The position numbers and the translations under genes are program-made. Under the pieces are notes generated by a model. It did no database searches and was not told where the DNA came from. It was given only the letters and a program-made list of their open reading frames with translations. Source: an uncultured Clostridia bacterium (GTDB taxonomy: Bacteria > Bacillota > Clostridia > Oscillospirales > CAG-272). From it: 36,869 nucleotides of DNA. Shown here piece after piece: positions 34,089 to 36,869 of this stretch. Within the stretch, counting starts at the first letter, position 1. Every line of letters begins with the position of its first letter. The stretch spans positions 1 through 36,869 of the forward strand of contig CANRKP010000020.1 in NCBI GenBank assembly GCA_947631245.1, read 5' to 3'.

Positions 34089-34477
34089 TCGGCAGTTTCC
34101 TTCCCATTGCAGCCGTGGGTTTTAAGATACCTCTTGACGGCGTCGAACGTCTCGTCGCTTATGACGTGCTCTATCCTGCACGCGTCCTCCGCCGCTACCT
34201 TTTCGGAAACGCCAAGGCAGCAGAATGCGTCAGTCAGCACGCGGTGCCGCTCGTATGTCTTTTCCGCGCGCCGCCTGCCCTCATCGGTCAGCGTGATAAA
34301 TCCGCTCCCATCGACCTCGATATATCCGCCGCGGCGCAGAAGCCCGACGGCGCGGCTGACGCTCGGCTTCGAGTAACCCATATATTCGCCGATATCGACA
34401 GATCGCACGGGTCTTTTCTGCTCCGATAAGATATATATAGTCTCAAGGTACATCTCGCCCGATTCCTGAAGATCCAT
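34085..34477 (-). CDS. mntR: DtxR/MntR-family metal-dependent regulator
   Basis: A 130-residue regulator. Residues 1-60 form a winged helix (ESGEMYLETIYILSEQ, then helix SVDIGEYMGYSKPSVSRAVGLL, wing GGYIEVDGSGFITLT). Residues 70-125 form the metal-binding and dimer domain with HRVLTDAFCCLGVSEKVAAEDACRIEHVIS; the Glu/His/Cys ligands in that stretch fit Mn(II) or Fe(II) sensing. MntR is favoured by the short length (no SH3-like domain). The ATG at 34477 follows GGGAGGT by six bases; a GTG six codons upstream precedes this site and is rejected. No metal transporter gene is next to it. Metal specificity is inference. Confidence 0.85.
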   Translation of the reverse strand: MDLQESGEMYLETIYILSEQKRPVRSVDIGEYMGYSKPSVSRAVGLLRRGGYIEVDGSGFITLTDEGRRRAEKTYERHRVLTDAFCCLGVSEKVAAEDACRIEHVISDETFDAVKRYLKTHGCNGKETAE

Positions 34478-34513
34478 ATTCAAACCTCCCGTCACATAAC
34501 AGGTCTTTTATTT

Positions 34514-34542
34514 ATTTTACCACATCCGCGCAGAGTTCGCAA
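34514..34542 (-). promoter_or_regulatory. Predicted promoter of the mntR-flavoprotein operon
   Basis: TTGCGA (34542-34537) and TAAAAT (34519-34514) on the minus strand, 17 bases apart. RNA would start near 34,507, about 30 bases before the ATG. The -10 region runs into AAATAAATAAAAG; no clear MntR box was identified by eye. Confidence 0.55.
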
Positions 34543-34626
34543 GCACACAATGTACTCCCCCGCAATTTCGGTTCCGCACGGCGCCGTTTGTGAGAAATGG
34601 CGCCTCGGGCGTTTTTTGAAACCGGC

Positions 34627-34661
34627 AAAAACCGCACGGGACGGCGCATTTGCCGTCCCGT
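34627..34661 (-). terminator. Intrinsic terminator of mscL
   Basis: ACGGGACGGC (34636-34645) and GCCGTCCCGT (34652-34661) form a perfect 10-bp stem with a six-base loop. In the minus-strand RNA, GCGG and then five U (34631-34627) follow. It lies 38 bases after the mscL stop. Confidence 0.82.
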
Positions 34662-34699
34662 CCGTTTTATGTATGGTTATTTGCCGACGCGATATGCGG

Positions 34700-35164
34700 T
34701 CACTCTTTGTTCGCGTTTTCCTTCAAAAGGTCGCGTATCTCGGCGAGAAGCTCCGCCTCTGTCGGAGCAGGAGGCGCCGCGGGTTCCGCCGGCTCCTCTG
34801 CCGCGGGCTCTTCCGCCTTTTTTGCGCGCTCAGCCATTTTGTTGAACGACTTCACGATGGCAAAGCAGATGAGAGCGATTATGAGGAAGTTGATGACGGC
34901 TGAAAGCAGCGTGCCGAAGCCTATCGTCACGCCCGGGTCGATGACCTCGCCTGCCTCGTTCGTCGTCGCCGCGACAATGACCAAGTTGAGCTTGTCGGTA
35001 AAGTCCGTGCCGCCTGTTGCAAGACCTATGAGCGGCATGAAGACGCTGTTGACGAGCGCGTTCGTTATCGCGCCGAACGCCGTTGCGATGATAACACCTA
35101 TCGCCATATCGATGACGTTGCCGCGATTGATAAACGCTTTGAATTCCGAAAAGAGCTTTTTCAT
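34700..35164 (-). CDS. mscL: Large-conductance mechanosensitive channel MscL
   Basis: A 154-residue inner-membrane channel that opens under membrane tension to release solutes. The family start MKKLFSEFKAFINRGNVIDM is followed by TM1 (AIGVIIATAFGAITNALVNS), an extracellular loop (VFMPLIGLATGGTDFTDKL), and TM2 (GTLLSAVINFLIIALICFAI), then VKSFNKM. The C-terminal cytoplasmic bundle contains an unusually Pro/Ala/Glu-rich linker (about 115-137) before the conserved TEAELLAEIRDLLKE helix. RBS AAGGAGAC. It lies 56 bases after mrnC, with an AGCCG/CGGCT hairpin between, and may be co-transcribed with it. Confidence 0.97.
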   Translation of the reverse strand: MKKLFSEFKAFINRGNVIDMAIGVIIATAFGAITNALVNSVFMPLIGLATGGTDFTDKLNLVIVAATTNEAGEVIDPGVTIGFGTLLSAVINFLIIALICFAIVKSFNKMAERAKKAEEPAAEEPAEPAAPPAPTEAELLAEIRDLLKENANKE

Positions 35165-35219
35165 TTTTCTGTCTCCTTAGTTTTTATATGACCTCAGCCG
35201 AAAAACCGGCTCTGTGTCA

Positions 35220-35636
35220 TCAGTCTTTGTCACCGGACTCTGCGTGATGCCGCGCGCGGATGCCGCTTATCACATCGCGGTACGCCACGCTCAAAAGCTC
35301 ATACGCCCGCTCCCTTTTCCCGTCAAGGTAAAGCGCGCCGATCAGCGCCTCAAGTCCGGTTGCCCTGTGATATTCCGCCGCCGTCGCGCTCTTCGGCGTT
35401 GTGACGTGCGCGTTTCTGCCCCGCTTGAAAATTTCAGTCTCATCAGGGGACAGGCACGGCTCGATATGGGAAAAAGCCTCGCTCTGCGAGCGCGCCGTCA
35501 CGAACAAGAGAGCCTCCGCATTGCACGCAGCGGATGAACGTATCCCAATCGAAATGAGCGTTTCTCTGACCCAAAGCTCAATAACAGCGTCGCCGATATA
35601 TGCAAGAGGCGCGCCTCCGAGCTCTTTTTCGACCAT
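35220..35636 (-). CDS. mrnC: Mini-ribonuclease 3
   Basis: A 138-residue dimeric RNase III-like nuclease without a dsRNA-binding domain, which in B. subtilis matures 23S rRNA ends. The catalytic-domain motif is LAYIGDAVIELWVRE near residue 11 with the essential Asp. SPDETEIFKRGRNAH and EYHRATGLEALIGALYLDGKRERAYEL complete the fold. Length matches the family. GGAGG lies seven bases before the ATG. It is usually near cysS in Firmicutes but stands apart from it here. Confidence 0.93.
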   Translation of the reverse strand: MVEKELGGAPLAYIGDAVIELWVRETLISIGIRSSAACNAEALLFVTARSQSEAFSHIEPCLSPDETEIFKRGRNAHVTTPKSATAAEYHRATGLEALIGALYLDGKRERAYELLSVAYRDVISGIRARHHAESGDKD

Positions 35637-35658
35637 AACCTCGCCTCCCGTCAGCTAT

Positions 35659-35687
35659 ATTGTAACATATCGGAATAAAAATTTCTA
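35659..35687 (-). promoter_or_regulatory. Possible promoter of mrnC-mscL
   Basis: TAGAAA (35687-35682) and TACAAT (35664-35659) on the minus strand are 17 bases apart. The -10 matches five of six consensus bases, the -35 four. RNA would start near 35,652. Confidence 0.4.
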
Positions 35688-35748
35688 CCCCGATTTCAAA
35701 CTATATGTTCTTTTTTCTCACATACGCGCGCACGGTGTCATATCATGA

Positions 35749-35789
35749 GGGTGCGGGGAGCATTGTCCGCCTTTGGAGGCTGTGCACCC
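35749..35789 (+). other. Structured leader RNA ahead of the DUF11-like gene
   Basis: GGGTGC (35749-35754) pairs with GCACCC (35784-35789), enclosing GCC/GGC around 35769-35780. A further CCGA/TCGG hairpin follows. It lies 68 bases before the DUF11-like ATG. No known riboswitch consensus was recognised. Confidence 0.3.
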
Positions 35790-35856
35790 GCCGAGAACAT
35801 CGGAATATATGCACAATGAAAAAACATACGTCGAATGAAATGAAAGGGACAAAAAC

Positions 35857-36708
35857 ATGGCGCAATTCACAAATCAGGCGCAGCTTTCTTATAACGGCAC
35901 GGTCGTAAACTCGAACGTGACCGTCGGTGAATTTCTCGACTCGCTGACGGCGGAAAAACACGCCGTCACAGGAACATACGGCGTCGGCGGAAGTCTGACC
36001 TACGTCGTCAGCATCGTCAGCACAGGCACGAGCTCTCAGACGGTGACACTGACCGACGACCTCGGCTCCTATATCGCCGCGGGCAAAACCGTATATCCGC
36101 TCGCGTATACCGCGGGCTCGATGACATATTACAGAAACGGGACGCTCCAGCCCGCGCCGTCGATATCGGGCACATCCCCGCTCACCGTCGCCGGGATAAC
36201 GGTGCCGGCAGGCGGAAACGCCGTCCTCATATACAGAACAGACGTGACCGAATATGCGGACCCGACGCTGCGCGGCACGATAACGAACACGGCGACGATA
36301 GACGGCGAATGCGTCACGACGCCGATAAGAGTGACGGAGACTGTCTCCGCCGCCGGCGGAGCCGTGCTGACGGTGACGAAAGCGCTCGAGCCGACTGTCA
36401 TATCCGGCTGCGGCGGAAGGGTGACTTACACGTTCACGATAAGAAACTTCGGCAATGCGGAGACGTCCGCCGCTGATAACGTCGTTCTGTCCGACACCTT
36501 CTACCCCATTCTCTACGGGATGACGGTGACGCACAACGGGTCGCCCCTCCCCGCCTCGTCGTACTCGTATTCCGAGACGACAGGGGCGTTCAGGACCGAG
36601 AGCGGCGCGCTGACCGTCCCCGCCGCGCTCTTCACACAGGAGCCCGCGACGGGCAAATGGACGGTCACCCCCGGCGAGACAACGCTTGTCGTGACGGGAA
36701 CGGTCTGA
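35857..36708 (+). CDS. DUF11-like two-repeat beta-sandwich protein
   Basis: A 283-residue protein starting MAQFTNQAQLSYNGTVVNSN. It has two related domains: residues about 32-150 (SLTYVVSIVSTGTSSQTVTL then DDLGSYI) and about 165-283 (VTYTFTIRNFGNAETSAADN then VVLSDTFYPILYG). The pattern K..V..G..VTY.....N.G......V.L.D is that of DUF11 conserved repeats found in bacterial surface proteins. There is no signal peptide, membrane anchor or sortase signal, which is unusual for that group. AAAGGGA precedes the ATG. Single gene on the plus strand ending at a terminator. Function unknown. Confidence 0.8.
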   Translation: MAQFTNQAQLSYNGTVVNSNVTVGEFLDSLTAEKHAVTGTYGVGGSLTYVVSIVSTGTSSQTVTLTDDLGSYIAAGKTVYPLAYTAGSMTYYRNGTLQPAPSISGTSPLTVAGITVPAGGNAVLIYRTDVTEYADPTLRGTITNTATIDGECVTTPIRVTETVSAAGGAVLTVTKALEPTVISGCGGRVTYTFTIRNFGNAETSAADNVVLSDTFYPILYGMTVTHNGSPLPASSYSYSETTGAFRTESGALTVPAALFTQEPATGKWTVTPGETTLVVTGTV

Positions 36709-36801
36709 GGGCAGGAAAAACAAAAAACGGGCGGGCACATTAGAGCGGGCGCCGTAAAACAGTCCATCAGTTTAACTGCTTATCTAAAATATCAAAGCAA
36801 A

Positions 36802-36846
36802 GACCGCTGGCATGCACATGGGTATGTGCGCTGGCGGTCAATTTTT
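36802..36846 (+). terminator. Intrinsic terminator after the DUF11-like gene
   Basis: GACCGCTGGC-AT-GCACAT pairs with ATGTGC-GCTGGCGGTC (36824-36839): 16 pairs with two G-T and a two-base bulge, loop GGGT, then AATTTTT. It lies 93 bases after the stop codon. The bases from 36709 to here hold nothing else that I can identify. Confidence 0.78.
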
Positions 36847-36869
36847 GGGTATTCAATTTTTTAAACTTG

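Noticed and set aside
35749..35789. A c-di-GMP or other known riboswitch ahead of the DUF11-like gene
   Set aside because: The stem lacks the conserved cores of the classes I can recall; kept only as an unassigned structured leader.
1..36869. Mobile elements, prophage or CRISPR arrays
   Set aside because: No transposase, integrase, direct-repeat array or attachment-site duplication was seen; gene content is housekeeping plus one polysaccharide operon.

Overview
The window looks like chromosomal DNA of a GC-rich Clostridia-type Firmicute, perhaps an uncultured gut lineage of the Oscillospirales/Christensenellales kind. The pointers are a mini-RNase III (MrnC), a YlbF/RicF-type protein with a cysteine tail beside miaB, a miaB-ylbF-mutS-mutL-tgt gene order, a DtxR/MntR regulator, consensus sigma-A promoters and strong GGAGG ribosome binding sites. 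The lineage is inference; no rRNA or other phylogenetic marker is present.

Region 1 (1-14037, all minus strand) is a surface-polysaccharide operon, transcribed from about 14,002 toward base 1 and running off the window inside a Wzx-type flippase gene. It holds an initiating phosphoglycosyltransferase, four GT4 glycosyltransferases, a Wzy/ligase-type membrane protein, a DegT-type aminotransferase and a full set of WbpA, WbpB, WbpE, WbpD and WbpI homologues. Those five enzymes together make UDP-ManNAc(3NAc)A from UDP-GlcNAc in Pseudomonas and Bordetella O-antigen synthesis. A leader of about 330 nt without a convincing gene precedes the first gene.

Region 2 (14040-16430) holds a small acidic protein on the plus strand and a convergent FGGY sugar kinase with its own promoter, separated by two hairpins, one of them a perfect 17-bp palindrome.

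Region 3 (16466-24864, minus strand) is one tightly packed aromatic amino acid operon: pheA, aroB, aroC, an aroE-aroK fusion, aroQ, aroA, tyrA and a DAHP synthase gene. It covers all seven shikimate steps and both prephenate branches. Its leader carries a perfect-consensus promoter, a 23-codon leader peptide containing the run FCFYFY, and an intrinsic terminator, which is the layout of a Phe/Tyr ribosome-mediated transcription attenuator. This is the most striking finding.

Region 4 (24886-33605) has a small four-helix membrane protein (minus), then a plus-strand cluster for RNA modification and mismatch repair (miaB, ylbF-like, mutS, mutL, tgt) ending with a 72-residue helical protein and a strong bidirectional terminator.

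Region 5 (33615-36869) has a flavin-binding pyridoxamine-oxidase-like protein in an operon with an MntR-like regulator, mscL and mrnC (all minus), and on the plus strand a two-repeat DUF11-like protein followed by a terminator. No tRNA, rRNA, CRISPR array, transposase or phage gene was seen.
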